Assembly (NCBI GenBank): GCA_965644295.1
Contig: CBFFRP010000285.1
Span: 96,130-160,129 of the forward strand
DNA from: Paraphysomonas bandaiensis
Lineage: Eukaryota; Chrysophyceae
Reading direction: 5' to 3'
DNA length: 64,000 bases
Positions 11,248 through 23,441 of the stretch are shown in pieces. The notes beneath the pieces are model-generated. The model was not told the DNA's origin. It did not search any database and saw only the letters and a list, made by a program, of their open reading frames with translations. A program made the translations under genes and the position numbers. Numbering within the stretch: the first letter of the stretch is position 1; each line of letters starts with the position of its first letter.

Positions 11248-11822
11248 GCATTGAGGGCAAGAAGTGTTGTATTCTACGCGGTTTTTACAAGATTTCGGAA
11301 TATATTGCTAAAATTTACAGATTGCAAGCAAAATATGGAAAATATTGAGATAAACTCCAATTTTTACTGAATTTGTTCCAGTACTTTCTGTGTACTGTAC
11401 TCAGAAAAGATATTATGAAAAGCACTGTTTTCGTACTCAGTTTACCAGTGACTCATATGTCCCCTCTCAATATCAGAGTTTTTATAGCAGTATATGCACT
11501 ATATAGCAGTTTGTCCCTATAAAAACTATATATAGGAAATTATATATATAAAAACTAGTATAAATATGCAGTAGAAATCAGTTTCATTTTTTTTATTATA
11601 TCTTTCATATGTATTGTACGTAGACATACATATACACACATATACATATACATAAACACCAGCATGTACAGCAGTATATACATACATACATACATACACA
11701 TAGAGATACACCACACCACACTCTACTATACTCTTAACAGGATCATATCATACACTCAATGAACCCTTAATCTTCTTATATAATCCTCTAATAATCTTTC
11801 ATTATAATAAAACAACGATACG
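11248..11822. promoter_or_regulatory. Divergent promoter interval (methyltransferase / WW protein)
   Basis: No gene seen. TACAGCAGTA at 11667-11676 lies 147 bp upstream of the WW-protein start and is followed by a short CATACATA run. GTACTGTACTC occurs at about 11392. AT-rich throughout. Confidence 0.4.
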
Positions 11823-14800
11823 ATGGGTAATGAAATATCAGCTGCTAAGATTGATATCATTGAAGACTCTCGTAGTAGTGAACGTAAACGGACTGTGATT
11901 GCAGATGCTACGAAATCATTAGCAAAATCACAAATTAATCATCAATTTGTATGGTATTATCCAAATTGGGAATCTTATTTAGATGAATCTGGAAATACTT
12001 ATTATTATAATGATCTTACCAAAGAAACCAAATGGGATCCTCGTGAATTAGATGATGGATATGAAGGACAATTAGAATCTACTCAAGAAGATATTGAATG
12101 GGAAGGTCCAGCACCTACATTAGGTGAATCAGGGAAAACATTTTCACGAACAAGTAGTCTTGAAGAATATTATGCAAAGAAAACACAACAAATGGAAGAG
12201 AGGAAAGAAGAACTTAAAGCTGATCCATTTGCTCATTGGAAAGAGCTCAGTAGAGTTGGAAAAATTGATTATTTGACTGTTGAGGAGCATGTGATCGAGT
12301 CAACTGACGTTGTTGCCGAGGTATCACAAGGCTCATTTGAACCTGAACTCCTCTACAAGCTACCATGGGCTTATAAAGTTCAGCAACTAGGTGCTGCTGT
12401 GAAGGCATGTTATCTTGAAGTTGGAGATATGTTTGACTCGTCCAAGTATGATAACTGTAATGATGTCCCGCGCTATGATGACGGTGGATTGGTCATGTGG
12501 TGGTCTGATTTAGAGGAAATGCATATGGCAGTGAATATTGTCATCGACAGTGGGGTGGTTGGACAAGAAGCGGAACACTATTCCGAAGAAATGAAGAAAC
12601 TACAAGAAATCGCATCAACAGGGAACGAAGAAGACATGCTTGAGGGATTTCTCGCCAGAAAGATTCAGGTGGATAATGAGCTGACCAGTCTAAGAGCAAG
12701 GTATTTAGTAGAGATGTGGCTAACAAAGTGCGTGTGATTTGCTTTCAGGTGTTTTGCTGCTGTTTGTATGGACAATGGGCCAACCAGGGAGCAGTTGGAC
12801 AATATTTACTCGTACGTCGACTGTGCTATGTATTTCTGCGTCCGTGATTGTTTTTAGGTATCTCAAAGAAAATGTTAACAGTGATACAGTTTTGGATGAC
12901 ATTCAAGACGAGGTGATGACAGTACATGTTTGCTTGCTTGTGTCATATTTCTTGTTCTTAGATGGAGGAAGTTGTTTCCACAGTGGTAGAGCAGAAGCAT
13001 CGATACATGGTGGATGTTGTTTTAATGATGGGCTTGCTGGAAGATGAAGAGGAGCGTCTTGAGAAACGCATAAGGAACTTCAAGGGTGGAAGACGCAGGC
13101 TTGGCGCTCAGAGCGATGACCAGGAAGACAGTCAGGATGAGTTAGATGAAGAGCAGCTTGGAGTAGGTGACAGCGCCGCTTTAAATGAGATGACAGGTCA
13201 AGTCGAAGAAGGTCTTATTGTTGAGTGTGACCCTGAGGGAGGATCGATGCCACAGAGTGTTAATGGAACCATTGACGATAGCGAGCTTCTAGCAGCGGCT
13301 GATAGAGCGACTGTGAAATCCAAAATAGCCGAGCAAGCCAGTGAAGCGTCGAAACTATCCGAAGAGTTGATGCACCAAAAAAGTCAGAAATCAAAGGCTC
13401 TCCAAGAGCGTTTGGCAAAGAAGAGGGCAGAGCGAGAGAAACAGTTGATGGAAGAGGGTCTCAGTTCCGAAGAGGTGGTGGCTAAAGTGGAGCTGGAGAT
13501 TATTGAAGAGAAGGCTGCTGCTGAAGATGAAATGGATAGAATGGTCACTGAGGCATTGAAAACCAAAGATTTGGAAATTAAAGAGAAACTAGATAAAGTT
13601 GCTGATGAAGAAGCTAGTCGTATTAGTAGTGAGATCGAAGAGGAGAGAGTAATGAAAGTAGAAGCTCTGAAGCACGATCTCGATGATCAGCGCAAGCGTA
13701 GGGAGGAAGAAGTCATGAAGGAAATGAACTGCGGAGCAGCTGCAGCTGCCGCAATCGTCGAAGATGAAATAGCTGAAAAAGAAGCTGAAGAGATGAAAAA
13801 AATCGAAGACGAGCTTCGTCTGAAAGCTGAGAAACGGAGAATGGCAGTGGTTGAATCTATTAGAGATGAACACTTGAAAACTGCGGAACAGTTAGAAAGT
13901 GAACTTCAATCCCAGAAGGAACGAAAAATTAAATCTCTCAAAAATCGATTGGAAAAACGTAAAGAAGCCCGAGCCAACGAATTGATGAATTCCGGTGTTT
14001 CCGTAGATGAGGCTGTTGCAGTTGCTGACATAGAGGTGAAGGGAGAAATCGAAGCAGAGATGAAAAAAGTGGAGGAAGAATCTCAAGCGCAACTTGAAGA
14101 AGCGAAGATGGCCACAGTGAATGCACTGAAGGCAGTTCAAGAAAAAGAAGCTGCTCGGTTAGAGCAAGATCTTTTACATCGAGAATCTCGGCAGAAGCGC
14201 TCGCTACATGAGCGGCTGGCGAACAGAGAGAAGAAGAGGGAAAAAGCCCTTCAAGAGGACGGTTTCAGTGAAGATGAAGCAAAGCAAATTGCTGAAGAGG
14301 AACAGAAAACAGCCGAGGCAAAAGCACTAGAGGCGATTGAGATGGAGATGAAGACAATAAAAGATGCCCAAGAGGCCGAATCGAAGCGGCTTGATGAGTA
14401 TCACTCTGTCAAAAGGGAGTCAAACAAGAAAAGTCTTGAGGACAGATTAGCCAAAAGGAAGGCCAAAAAAGAAACTGAGTTGACCCCAGAAGAAAAAATG
14501 GAGCAATTCTTGAAATCTGTACGTGAACGACAAAAACAGAATTTAGACAAATTATCTGCCTTTATTGATGCGGAAAAGTCTAAGGCTATCGCAGCTGCAG
14601 AGTCGAATATGTCCTTAGAATCTGAGAACCATACTGATCCTATCCATACGGCGATGCTTTTTGCAGTTGTTAAGGAAAGCATGCTTACTGGCTACAAGAA
14701 ACAGTGTGTGTACCAAGTGCGAGCTATTAAAGATAATCAACAACCACGTGACCTCTCTCCAGAAGAACATAGAGCTGCAATGGTAACGGCTTCGGAACAA

Positions 14801-16439
14801 CTTATTTCTCGCCATGCCCGCGACCAGAAGGGCATGATGGACACTCAGATTGCAGAGCAACAGCGAACGCGGGTCAAGCTGGAGGAGGACTGTGCACCTA
14901 TAGAAAAGATTATGGATATGGAGGAAAAATATTACAAACGAAATGTGGACTCCGTTCGCAAACAACAGGCGAAACTGTTTCTTGCGCTTGCCGGTGTCCA
15001 CGTTGATGTAAGCTTGCTTGCAAATACAAGTTCTGCTGCCGATCCTGATGCCCTTGATGATGAAGACGATATCTTTGGCGATTCTCATGCAGCAAGTACC
15101 GTTTTCAGTGAAGATGCCTGTGCCTGGTTTTCTGGAGTTATGGGCTTATATTCTGTATATGACAAAGTTCCAGACGCTCTCATTTCTAAACTACAACATG
15201 TGATGATGCAGGTACTGTGAGAGTTCTTATTAGTTGTGTAATTTACGCTACTCCAGATAAAAGTTGAAGTTCAAAAAGGAAATGCCAAAGCCCTCGAGGT
15301 TGCACCTGCTGGGGCGGTGCTCTATCAGCTGAGCTTGGCAGTTCTTAAAGCAATATGTGACGCCTTTGAACAGCAGATTAGTAACGCATTGCTTGTTCCC
15401 TCATACTCTTCTGTAAGTCTTTAATATTCTTTAATAGTTTCTAATATGTTGTTGTAGGCAAGCTCTAGAGATATTAAAGAAGCTATTTCGAAATCTGTTG
15501 ATAAAATGCGGTCAAACTTAACACTTGAGGCTGCCTTCAATGCAGGAGAGGCCAGCGATTTTGTCAAAACGCATTTCAAAACAGCCCTGGATCAGTTTTT
15601 GGAGAATCCAGTGATTCCTACCCACGCCTTCCTTGAAGCATTGAAATCGATGAAGTCCATGCAGTCAGCTAATGCAAAGACGACTGGTTCCGGAGAAAAT
15701 CCAACAGCAGCAGTGGACGAATTACGAGATAGGAAATCTCGAATGATAAAGAGCATAGAGACGAAAGTTGAAAGGAAAAGGCGAGATATCCACGAAAAAT
15801 TTAGGAAGCGCTTGTGCGTAGTTCCGTATCTATCAATCGATTGTGTTATTCATACTTTGTCTTTTCAGGGAGCATAAAACTCATGAATGCAAAGAGGCAA
15901 AGATTGAACTTCCAGAAGATTTTTCCTCGTCAGAAGAATCTGCACAAAGGGAAGAAATCATTAATTTAGATTTGGCTTTTGAAGAGGTCAAGGATATTAT
16001 AAACAGCAGTTCTGCAGATAACTTGAAGCTGGTAGTTCATGGAGCCATTGCTGATAACTTGTTTTATACTGTGCGTTCATATTGTAGGTAAGTGTTGATG
16101 GTTTAATGCTTGCATTGGAAAAGAAATTGAAAGGAGACTCCGTGGAAAGCCTTGATTTCAAGCAATTAGAGGTTTGTATTGCTGTATATATGTAATGCGG
16201 TTTAACGAAGGTGATAGCTTGAAGCTCAAAAAGAAAACGAGAAGTTGGAAGCCAAGCGTCTAATGAAAATGCAAAAGGATGAAGCTGAAAAGTTGGATGT
16301 CATGTTAAAGGTATACAATAATGGTCCTGATACCATACTTCTGATTTACAAGCTGCATTAGGTCCAGCGAGCACGTGAACAGCAAGCTCTTCAGAAGCGC
16401 CTGTTGGCGAGAAAGTCAAAATCAAAAAAGTCTGCGTAA
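11823..16439 (+). CDS. N-myristoylation-type WW-domain long coiled-coil protein, ten exons
   Basis: Exons 11823-12700, 12749-12811, 12858-12912, 12962-15211, 15257-15412, 15458-15813, 15869-16031, 16088-16171, 16218-16310 and 16362-16439 sum to 1391 residues. Introns are 45-56 bp. It starts MGNEIS, a good N-myristoylation context. A WW domain lies at about residues 47-75 (WESYLDESGNTYYYNDLTKETKWDP). Most of the large exon is charged coiled coil made of at least four repeats of about 90-100 residues, each with a core like SLxxRLAKRKxxRExEL, then GxSxDEA, then an E/A-rich helix. The tail is also coiled coil and ends in KSKSKKSA. A WW domain plus a long coiled coil recalls centrosomal or ciliary scaffolds such as CEP164, but I see no specific orthology, so function is unknown. 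Confidence 0.82.
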
Positions 16440-17059
16440 TGTGATATACGATGTAAATTATGACATCGAGTTTTATTCCAATTCGTTCACCTTTGTGTTT
16501 GATCAACTGGTTTTGTTGATTTACTGTCACTCTTTTATTTAAAGTACTATATGTAAAACTGGAGTAGATAAATGGTATGTTTCGTGATATATTTAAGTCA
16601 TGATGTGCTTGTTTGTCGAGTATATGGGCCTATATTGTTGGTACGTCATTGGATTTCGTTGTCTTTGGAGTAGAAGTTTTATTCTATGAATCAACAATCA
16701 AGTTTAATCAATCTTTCGTCATCAATACTGTAAGATAAATACTAGCTATCTGGTTGCAATACATAGGATACGTACAGAGATATAAACTCAGTTATGTAGT
16801 GAGCTATAGCTGTAAAGAAAATTCATTCTGCTTGTACAACTTAATGAATTGAACATTTCACTACTATTCTTTTCATCGTTCCACATTGAACAATGTAAAG
16901 TATTTTTGCAGAATAGAATTGACATTTTGATCTTCCTTTTCTAATATATGCCGAAACCCGGTTTGACAACCTACATCTGACAAGCAGCACATATAACGCT
17001 ATCATTAACATCGATTCTATTAGTTGAGCAAAGATGATTTTATGTTACATCGATTCTAT
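16440..17059. other. Intergenic interval, no gene seen
   Basis: AT-rich, with no supported ORF. At its right end a roughly 40-bp segment (CATCGATTCTATTAGTTGAG..., from about 17008) begins a tandem duplicate; the second unit was interrupted by the hAT element and resumes at 18385. Confidence 0.6.
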
Positions 17060-18384
17060 CAGGGATAGGGAACAATATATTGCAATACTATTGTTAGGTA
17101 GCGTTCCATCAATAGTATTGATGGATTTTTTAAACCGGCCCTACAATACTATTGCAATATATTGCAATATATTGTACAATATATTGCAATATATTAGTAT
17201 GACTAATCAGTAAGTAAACACATCCGTAGTTTTCATTTTTAGTACTTGCCATATTTTATAAGGTCTAAGGTCACTTGATAATCAAACCCACTACTCTTAA
17301 CTAATTAAAAGTTTCCTCATACTCATCCTCTGAGCCATCATCGGTGACATCATCATCACCATATTCATTCAATATTGATTGAAATATGCTTGCATCCGGC
17401 CACAACTGTCGGTTAGCTTTCAGAAACAACAGCATATTAAGTGTAGTAGGATGCATACGTTTGCGCAACACTGATATAATCAGTTTTGCTGCGCTGAACA
17501 GGCGTTCACACGTATTGGAAGTACATACTACATGACTCGTGCACCTGTACTTAGATATTTCAACTTTTCGCTTCTTAAGTTTTTGAGCTGATTGAAGAAT
17601 TTTTTCCGCATAGCCAACTTCAGCTTCATCATCCTCTGTATTGTTGCAATAATCACTGTCTGAACGGAGATATATTCTAACAGCATCTTTCTCAGATCTT
17701 GTCAAGTCCAATTCTTCGCCTGCTTGGAGTTTTGCAATTCCATTCTCGAAATTCGGATCATTAAGTCTGAAGGCTGCAGAACAAAAGCATCCATGGGACC
17801 ATTGGTGCAGACAGCCCGTAAATACCTCTTCAATGTCTCCTCCCACACATCATGAGAGAAAGTGTGATCCTTTAGATTGTTGTATCCATTCCGAATATTC
17901 TGTTGTCGTTTACGTCCGCAGATTTTACACTCGTGTTTGTTCGGGACACCTTCGACCGGACTCCAAAAACAGCGGTAAATGTCCCTACTCTTGTATGCAC
18001 TCATCATTCAGTTGTCTCTTCTTGTCACTATAGGATATATATACTATATTAAGAGAAGTACTGTACATACATGTGGAGAGGTGTAGAGTGCTGTTTGAGC
18101 TGGCGATACATAAAAAATAGAAAATAACATCAAAAATAGGCTTTTTTTCTTATTTTCCGGATATTTGTATACAGAGGCGTATATTTTGCACCATACAGTT
18201 GAGGATCTTCTCTTATATGACTATCATAATATTGATTGCAATATATTGCAATAGTATTGTGAGCTCTATTAACAGAAACACTATTGATGGAATATTTGAC
18301 CAGTCCACCAATCAATATATTTTACAATATATTGCAATATATTGTACAATATATTGCAATACAATATATTGTTCCCTATCCCTG
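17060..18384 (-). mobile_element. Decayed, internally deleted hAT transposon with TIRs and 8-bp TSD
   Basis: 1325 bp. The left end reads CAGGGATAGGGAACAATATA and the right end is its exact reverse complement (18365-18384), followed by subterminal CAATATATTGCAATA repeats on both sides. The 8-bp sequence GATTCTAT directly flanks both ends (17052-17059 and 18385-18392), as expected for hAT. The inside encodes only the N-terminal BED zinc finger and the C-terminal dimerisation region; the catalytic middle is absent. Confidence 0.9.
17301..18007 (-). pseudogene. hAT transposase remnant: BED zinc finger plus C-terminal dimerisation domain
   Basis: Two overlapping frames, 18007-17702 and 17846-17301, are connected by a frameshift near 17760. 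The first has a BED-type finger start (YRCFWSPVEGVPNKHECKIC, then a H-containing NLKDH). The second has the hAT C-terminal block TCERLFSAAKLIISVLRKRM followed by LNMLLFLKANRQLW. Known hAT transposases are about 600-700 residues; here about 230 remain and the RNase H-like catalytic domain is deleted, so it cannot be an active transposase. Confidence 0.82.
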
Positions 18385-18899
18385 GATTCTATTAGTTGAG
18401 CAAAGATGATTTCTGCCCCATGATGACTGCGTAACTAATCACCGCGTTTAACCATCTAGTGAGTGTTACACATTGCTTAGTTCAGCAGCGCTTACCCACC
18501 CGGGTTCTCACGTTCTCACTGCATATTCAGCGCCAAATACCGTATGATATTGATGTAGCACTGCAACCACACTGACGGAATTAATGTAATAATCAGCTAT
18601 TTAGTTATTTTATATTTTATACTGTGATATCTATATTATATATGCCTATGGACTATGGATGTAGCTAGAGTCCACTTCGTTGATAGAGTTTTGAGGGGAT
18701 CACTAGAGAAATATATTCCTACTATCTCCACAAAGATCAGATAAGAATTGTGGGCAAGACAACTTGATGAGATAGGTCAAGATGTCCTGGCATAGCATTT
18801 ACTACGATGCAGGGCTGCGTAATAATTAATTGCAATTAAATTGAAATTATTAGGTATAGCATTGTAGTACGATGCACTGTTCTGAGTATATTAGTAAGT
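18385..18899. other. Intergenic interval with one MITE end
   Basis: No gene seen. A CAGGGCTGCGTAATAATTAA end at 18810 resembles the element at 10150-10257; the partner end is missing. ACTACGATG before it and AGTACGATG near 18867-18875 may be remnants of a target duplication. Confidence 0.4.
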
Positions 18900-19078
18900 A
18901 CTACGATCTACATTATCATGGTCGACCACAGTCATTGAGTATACGAGTATGCAACATGCAACAGTACGTCAGCACATTAAAAGTTATTCTTGTGACTTGT
19001 GAATATGAATAATCCTTAGAATTATGATGTAGCCGACAAAATATAATTTTAGTCGTAAATTTCAAGCCTGTGTATTTC
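18900..19078. repeat. Left 179-bp direct repeat flanking the LINE (long target-site duplication)
   Basis: Identical by eye to 22193-22371 at a constant offset of 3293. Begins ACTACGATCTACATTATC and ends CCTGTGTATTTC. The bases outside the pair differ. Confidence 0.9.
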
Positions 19079-21955
19079 AACGATGTAGTTGACTGGTTTG
19101 GCAACTTAGATGCCGGCGGTCTAACATTTCCCTGGACACCATTCATGGCAAACAACATAGAGCCACGTTCTCTCCTTGACCTCCTGTCCGCAGACGGCCA
19201 CTTCATTGCACTATTCAGTCTGGGTTTCGAAGCCGAAAGGGGTATCACCCAAGGGGGCACAGAATCCACATGCGCCTGGGTGGCACTCTACGACATCCTT
19301 CTCACGTGGCTGGACATTGAACTGTCAACAACGAGTCCAACGTTACCAACTATTCAACTCACGACTCCGACTACCGGCGAAATAAAGATCTCCTTCGCGG
19401 ATGATCTTAACACAATAGCTAAATCCATACACGCTGCCCAACTCATTGCCCAACAAATATCTGCGTTCTGCGTACTTTCGGGAATGGAGCTCTCTATCCC
19501 CAAAGTAGTTTGCACAGTGTTTCCGATCCTACAAGATTCCAACAAGTCCTCCGACCCCATTGGCTACATCATTCTCTACGACTGGTCGTGGCGTCCACAC
19601 CCAGTCCCTATCCAAACATCACTAGAGTCGATACATTACCTCGGAGCAGACCTTCCTCTCACAATCACAGACAAGGCCTCCCATGATTGGTGTCTAAAAT
19701 ACCTGAAAGTCGTGACCACACACCTAGGGATTAAACAGGCCTCAGCCGGCTGTAAAGTCATGGTTATCGAGACCCAAATCATACCGACTTTGCTCTATAG
19801 AGCCACCAAAGCTTCATGGCCGCTACACTGGTACAGAGAAATTGACGCTGCTTGCGCAACCCTCTACAGAAAGGCCCTCAGTCTAGGCCCTGGATACCCC
19901 ACGGAACTGATCTACCTCTCACTCAAGCACAACGGATTAGGTATGAAACGTTTCTCAGACTCGGCGCAGGAGCAAAAATGGGGATCTCTACAGCGCGCAA
20001 TAACCCTCGGGGGAGAAGCAGGTCAAGCAGCACATTTTCTACTCACTCAGACAACAGAGCCACAGCCCCAATACCACCACTATGTTCTCAGCCTCAGGGA
20101 ATGGGGAACGGAATTGGGCCTTACCCTTCAGGAACCTGAGCCCCCCGAACCACAGGATGAACACATGCTGACCAACCTAAAACAAGAACTCGGCCTTAAT
20201 AGTGTCCAACCAGATACTTTCAAGGCTATCTTCACAGATGGATCATACACAGCCAGTGCGCTCTCCACTCGTCGCCTCACTCATGTCAATCCGCGAACCC
20301 GATGGACACACCGAGGAGGTGCAGCGGTCGTCTACTTACCCCCAGAAAATGCCTGGGAAGATGGTACAACCACAATACTACGACTAGATACACCCTTTCG
20401 TGACGTGCCCGGTTTGGACTCATACGCATACGAACTCATAGGCACAGCCATGGGGCTTATACTCTCAACACGTATTCCCGAACACATACGAAGCCACACA
20501 GACTGTCAGGCAGTGTGCACCCGCACTGAGGAAGCACTCTCCACAAGACGCAGAGCTCTCGGTCACCGTGCAAAAGGGGTACTACTCGAAAGCATCGCAG
20601 CCAGCAGAGATTGCAAACGACAGGTGACCTGGGTGAGGTCCCATCCCGAACGACGTACCACAGATGAAACGGAGTGGACGTTTGAGGACAAGGGCATCTA
20701 TATTGCGGACGCAGTTGCGGGTGAAGACTGGCATGAAGTCGATCGCATCCTTGGAAAAAATAACTACACTGTCTGCACAATTGCGATTGACAGTGCCATC
20801 GAACGCTTACTAACTGCTGGATTATGGCACTGGCGTATGCACAGTACAAGACGGCCATACTACTCTAGCCCACTCCTTACTAATTTCCAGGATCTCTGCG
20901 ACCTAAGGACACTTGAGAACTACACTTCAACCAGAGATCAACGCTACGGACACAATCCTGATCGAGCGCCTGGCTACTGGACCAATAGCGGAGTACACCT
21001 CCCGCGCAAACTAGCTCAAGCGGATGGCAGTGCATCCAAAGACAAACTCAGCTCAAATCTACGCCAAAGAATACTCAACACGGCACTGACATGGGACAAA
21101 TCTTTCTGCATAGGGAGGAACCGGGCCAAAACCAAACAGGGACTTGACCTGACCAAAGCCGCATGCTCTGACTGCGGGTTTCGACTAGATTCCCTAAAAC
21201 ATATGTGCCTCGACTGCACACATGAATCCATCACCCAAATAAGGGAAACTGCATTTCAATCGCATAAAAATGTGCTCCACGAAATACAGAGAACTCAGAC
21301 CTTACCCAACTGGATCACATCTGCACTACGGAGACTCTCCAGCAGAGCCTGGAATCCCTCCATCCCACAGGTCGAGAGATACTGGACTGGAACCATCACA
21401 GCAGCCCAACTGGAAACGGTCTTCGAAGATGCCATACACAACCACCTGACGGCACACAGTCTACGGAACCTAGAAACAGCGGTTATTAATCTCCTGCAAC
21501 CGCTTTACACTGCAGCGAAGCTTATGCTACAGGATCGCGGTTGTCGCTATATCACCATGTCCAAAAGGCCGCCCAGACTACTCCCGAGACCCCGTCCGAA
21601 ACGCAGTCAGTCAAGACAACGTCCGAGAGTCCTTCGACTACTAGGGGTCCAACGAAGACCCCCCACAGCGTCCCCGACTCCAGACACACGTGCACACCTC
21701 ACAGGTCCTACCCGACAGAGCACTGGACTGCCCAGACCTCCACAACGCCGACGGCTTCGACAACTCTATCTACACCCGCGGCCCCACAGGAGCACAGTAA
21801 CACAGACTACAAACCCAACTCCTCCTCCCAACAATCCCCACCACTCTCAACCCACACATCTGGAACTAGGTGCACTCAGGACCCTAATCCAGAACGCTGA
21901 GCCCCCTCCAACACCAATGGAGACCCATCCCAAAGGGAGACCCCCAGATCAATAG
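19070..21955 (+). pseudogene. LINE polyprotein fragment: RT palm, RNase H, zinc-binding C-terminus
   Basis: 961 codons open without a break, but with no native start: the frame enters from the flanking repeat, and the first internal Met is about residue 27. Seen: RT motif ERGITQGGTEST, then the catalytic FADD at about residues 109-112 (the YxDD equivalent); the thumb region; RNase H with D in IFTDGSY (about 390), E in YAYELIGTAMGL, D in HTDCQAV and the last D in YIADAVAG; and a CxxC...HxC zinc-binding segment (ACSDCGF...KHMC) as in zf-RVT domains. The Pro/Arg/Thr-rich last 130 residues look disordered. No integrase is present, so this is not an LTR element. The RT N-terminal part and endonuclease are missing, so it is not autonomous. 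Confidence 0.88.
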
Positions 21956-22192
21956 CGCCGGTGAGTCCACGGACACACGATAAAGGCGAATTTCATATCA
22001 CACAAAAGAACGGAAGTGGTTGCACCTTGGTGCTTGCGGCGACGCACAAGCAGCTTTCGTAGCGTTAAATAGTAGGATAAAAGAGTTTGTATTGATTAGT
22101 TACGGGTAGTGGTCTAACTAGTATGACTAGCATTCTTCTAGCCACTAATTGATGCAAGGTCTCAACGCCTATTGCTAAATAATCAGACATTC
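19079..22192 (+). mobile_element. 5'-truncated non-LTR retrotransposon (LINE) with RT-RNase H
   Basis: 3114 bp between the two 179-bp direct repeats. One long frame enters inside the reverse transcriptase, so the element is truncated upstream. After the stop at 21955 there is a tail of about 240 bp; its last about 180 bp recurs in three dispersed copies (3525, 45566 and 60613). There is no poly-A; the element ends GACATTCACTAC, and ACTAC is shared with the target. Confidence 0.88.
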
Positions 22193-22371
22193 ACTACGAT
22201 CTACATTATCATGGTCGACCACAGTCATTGAGTATACGAGTATGCAACATGCAACAGTACGTCAGCACATTAAAAGTTATTCTTGTGACTTGTGAATATG
22301 AATAATCCTTAGAATTATGATGTAGCCGACAAAATATAATTTTAGTCGTAAATTTCAAGCCTGTGTATTTC
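22193..22371. repeat. Right 179-bp direct repeat flanking the LINE
   Basis: Copy of 18900-19078. Its first five bases, ACTAC, are also the expected last bases of the LINE 3' end, judging from copies at 3525 and 60613. Confidence 0.9.
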
Positions 22372-22619
22372 CTAATTCATAAGAATTTAACTGCTACAAA
22401 TCCGCAACGGCCAATGTTAAATTACCATGTAGCTTGTGCCCATAACATACTTTTTCTATTTGAGAATCAAACTCTATCAATAATCTTGACAACTATGCAT
22501 GCAAAGGAAGAATCATTATAATCTTAAGAAATTAGGTAAACGATTCAAACTAAATTGAGCTAAGTAATTTTTCCAATTAAGACAATTATTCTCGCATTTC
22601 TGCCGATGATATCGAAAAA

Positions 22620-23316
22620 TCACTTTTCCGCTTTGACCTCTGATGCTGCCTCGTTTCCCCCCTCTTCTTCATGATCTATTAACTTGCGGAACACGTAGCA
22701 ATGAGGAGGATCAATTCTCTTATAATAATTTTCTATCATTCCAGTTTCTTCAAATCCATGTGCACGATAAAACTCCCGGGCGTCGTTGTTACTAAGAAAA
22801 TAGTAAAACAATAAGAGCATATTGTGGTTATTCAATGCATGCACCTGATTTGGACGTGCAAATAGACCTCAGTTACTGAGGCATTGCGCCTTGCATTCTC
22901 CATCACATGGTGCAGAAGTTTCGAGGCTAATATAATAAATATTACAAATCTTCTACCTCAATTATTATCATTCATAACTTACCTATTCCACGTCTTCTAT
23001 ACGCCGGAATAACTCCAATAGTCATAATATATATTCTGTTCTTCTCACTATCCGGTAGAGGCTCAAGACGTGAACATACAGACCCAATAGCAAAACCATT
23101 CCAAAAAGCTAATAATAAAAATTATTAATATATTCATATTTATATATAAAACCAACCAAATTTGATATATTCTGGTGGTGAATTTGCTAATAATTCACGA
23201 TAGAATTTATCAGAGTAACGTACTGGTAATGCAACCATATTAAGTGTCTTTAATTGTAATAAATTATGATCTGTAACATCACCAAGTTCAATATCAAGTG
23301 GTTTTATTACTGTCAT
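22620..23316 (-). CDS. NAA50: N-alpha-acetyltransferase NAA50-like (GNAT), four exons
   Basis: Exons 23316-23157, 23108-22983, 22926-22845 and 22791-22620 (introns 48, 56 and 53 bp) give 179 residues. NAA50 acetylates N-termini, often Met-starting, as a partner of the NatA complex on ribosomes. Seen: ELGDVTDHNLLQLKTLNMVALPVRYSDKFY near the N-terminus, diagnostic of NAA50; the strand IYIMTIGVIPAYRRRGIG, which contains the acetyl-CoA-binding R/QxxGxG-type loop; TEVYLHVQI followed by NNDAREFYRAHGFEE; and IENYYKRIDPPHCYVFRK. All conserved blocks become contiguous after splicing. The charged Glu/Lys tail is extra. Confidence 0.93.
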
Positions 23317-23405
23317 GATGAAATTGTTATAGTTATAGTTATAGAAGTTAGTTAGTTTGAATGTATGTATATATATGTGTGAGGTTTAAACTATTGACTT
23401 ATGTG

Positions 23406-23441
<36 letters not shown>

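Noticed and set aside
16032-16087. A 17-nt intron at 16071-16087 in the WW protein
   Set aside because: A normal 56-bp intron at 16032-16087 gives an equally good in-frame join and matches the other introns.
19070-19078. Start of the LINE polyprotein at 19070
   Set aside because: The codon is GTG and lies in the flanking repeat; the element is truncated, so this is only where the open frame enters.
18900-22371. 179-bp repeats as LTRs of an LTR retrotransposon
   Set aside because: No TG...CA ends, no integrase or protease, RT and zinc finger of LINE type, and the other tail copies lack the 179-bp sequence.
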